Source of the DNA: Faucicola sp902506215
Lineage (GTDB): Bacteria; Pseudomonadota; Gammaproteobacteria; Pseudomonadales; Moraxellaceae
DNA: 64,000 bases
Reading direction: 5' to 3'
NCBI GenBank assembly: GCA_016888885.1
Contig: CP069437.1
Location: 2,542,001 to 2,606,000, forward strand
Shown piece after piece: positions 63,870 through 64,000 of the stretch (the first letter of the stretch is position 1; each line of letters begins with the position of its first letter). A program made the translations under genes and the position numbers. A model generated the notes under the pieces. It was not told the DNA's origin. It searched no databases and saw only the letters and a program-made list of their open reading frames with translations.

Positions 63870-63892
63870 CGTTTAACCCATACGAAAATCCT

Positions 63893-64000
63893 ATGCTGCC
63901 ATCTACGCCACCCCAAACCCTCAATCAACATATTCGACTGTTTACCCTATTCATGGGGTTAGCCATTTTGACGTACCTCATGCCTTGGCATTCGCCGTTA
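63893..64000 (+). CDS. Start of an unidentified membrane protein (partial)
   Basis: 36 codons to the window edge from ATG 63893 (MLPSTPPQTLNQHIRLFTLF, then GLAILTYLMPWHSPL). One hydrophobic helix with a short polar N-terminus is seen. It might be another polymerase/ligase-type membrane protein of the pilus glycosylation type, but there is too little sequence to say. Confidence 0.4.
   Translation, partial: MLPSTPPQTLNQHIRLFTLFMGLAILTYLMPWHSPL

Overview
The window looks like chromosome of a gammaproteobacterium in the Moraxellaceae, closest in feel to Moraxella/Psychrobacter. The signs are the lptM-lysA-dapF-xerC block, a dispersed gspF/gspG pair, a type IV pilus cluster, the str operon, an RpoH of the Acinetobacter/Moraxella type and moderate GC with AT-rich spacers. 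The species is inference; there is no rRNA to anchor it. No rRNA, tRNA or CRISPR was seen.

Layout. 1-2.7 kb: ferrous iron uptake (efeB end, efeU). 2.8-7.9 kb, minus strand: nadD-rsfS and the acetate pair ackA-pta. 8.2-12.1 kb: lptM-lysA-dapF-xerC. 12.1-19.5 kb: a cNMP-binding protein, a nitrilase-family amidase, rpoN, a CPA1 antiporter, thiS, DUF423, rpoH and tusA. 19.8-23.3 kb: bepA-like protease, engB, cytochrome c4. 23.4-28.3 kb: str operon rpsL-rpsG-fusA-tuf on the minus strand. 28.5-36.2 kb: ecsC, fabB, pabB, two unknown AT-rich genes, hisC, a CynX-type transporter. 36.5-42.1 kb: ferritin, an IS630-type insertion, lon, small unknowns, 5-formyl-THF cyclo-ligase. 42.5-51.7 kb: an AraC regulator, an unknown gene, gspF, gspG, dsbD, a DUF3465-like lipoprotein, phospholipase A, comF. 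51.8-53.0 kb: a TnpB-only IS200/IS605-type element. 53.2-61.4 kb: the minor pilin/adhesin operon fimT-pilV-pilW-pilX-pilY1-pilE-pilE. 61.7-63.5 kb, minus strand: pilA followed by an overlapping O-antigen-ligase-type gene, probably the pilin glycosyltransferase. The last 108 bases start an unidentified membrane protein.

Some parts connect. The window encodes sigma-54 and holds a strong sigma-54 promoter before pilA. It encodes sigma-32 and holds a sigma-32-like promoter before lon. Both sigma factors carry long acidic, probably disordered segments. DsbD could supply reducing power for periplasmic thiol proteins.

Most novel-looking items: the TnpB element with an apparently relocated catalytic glutamate; the pilA control region and the translationally coupled pilA/ligase pair; the acidic sigma-factor extensions; and many unrelated 12-21 bp tandem repeats in spacers, one reaching into the 3' end of lon.
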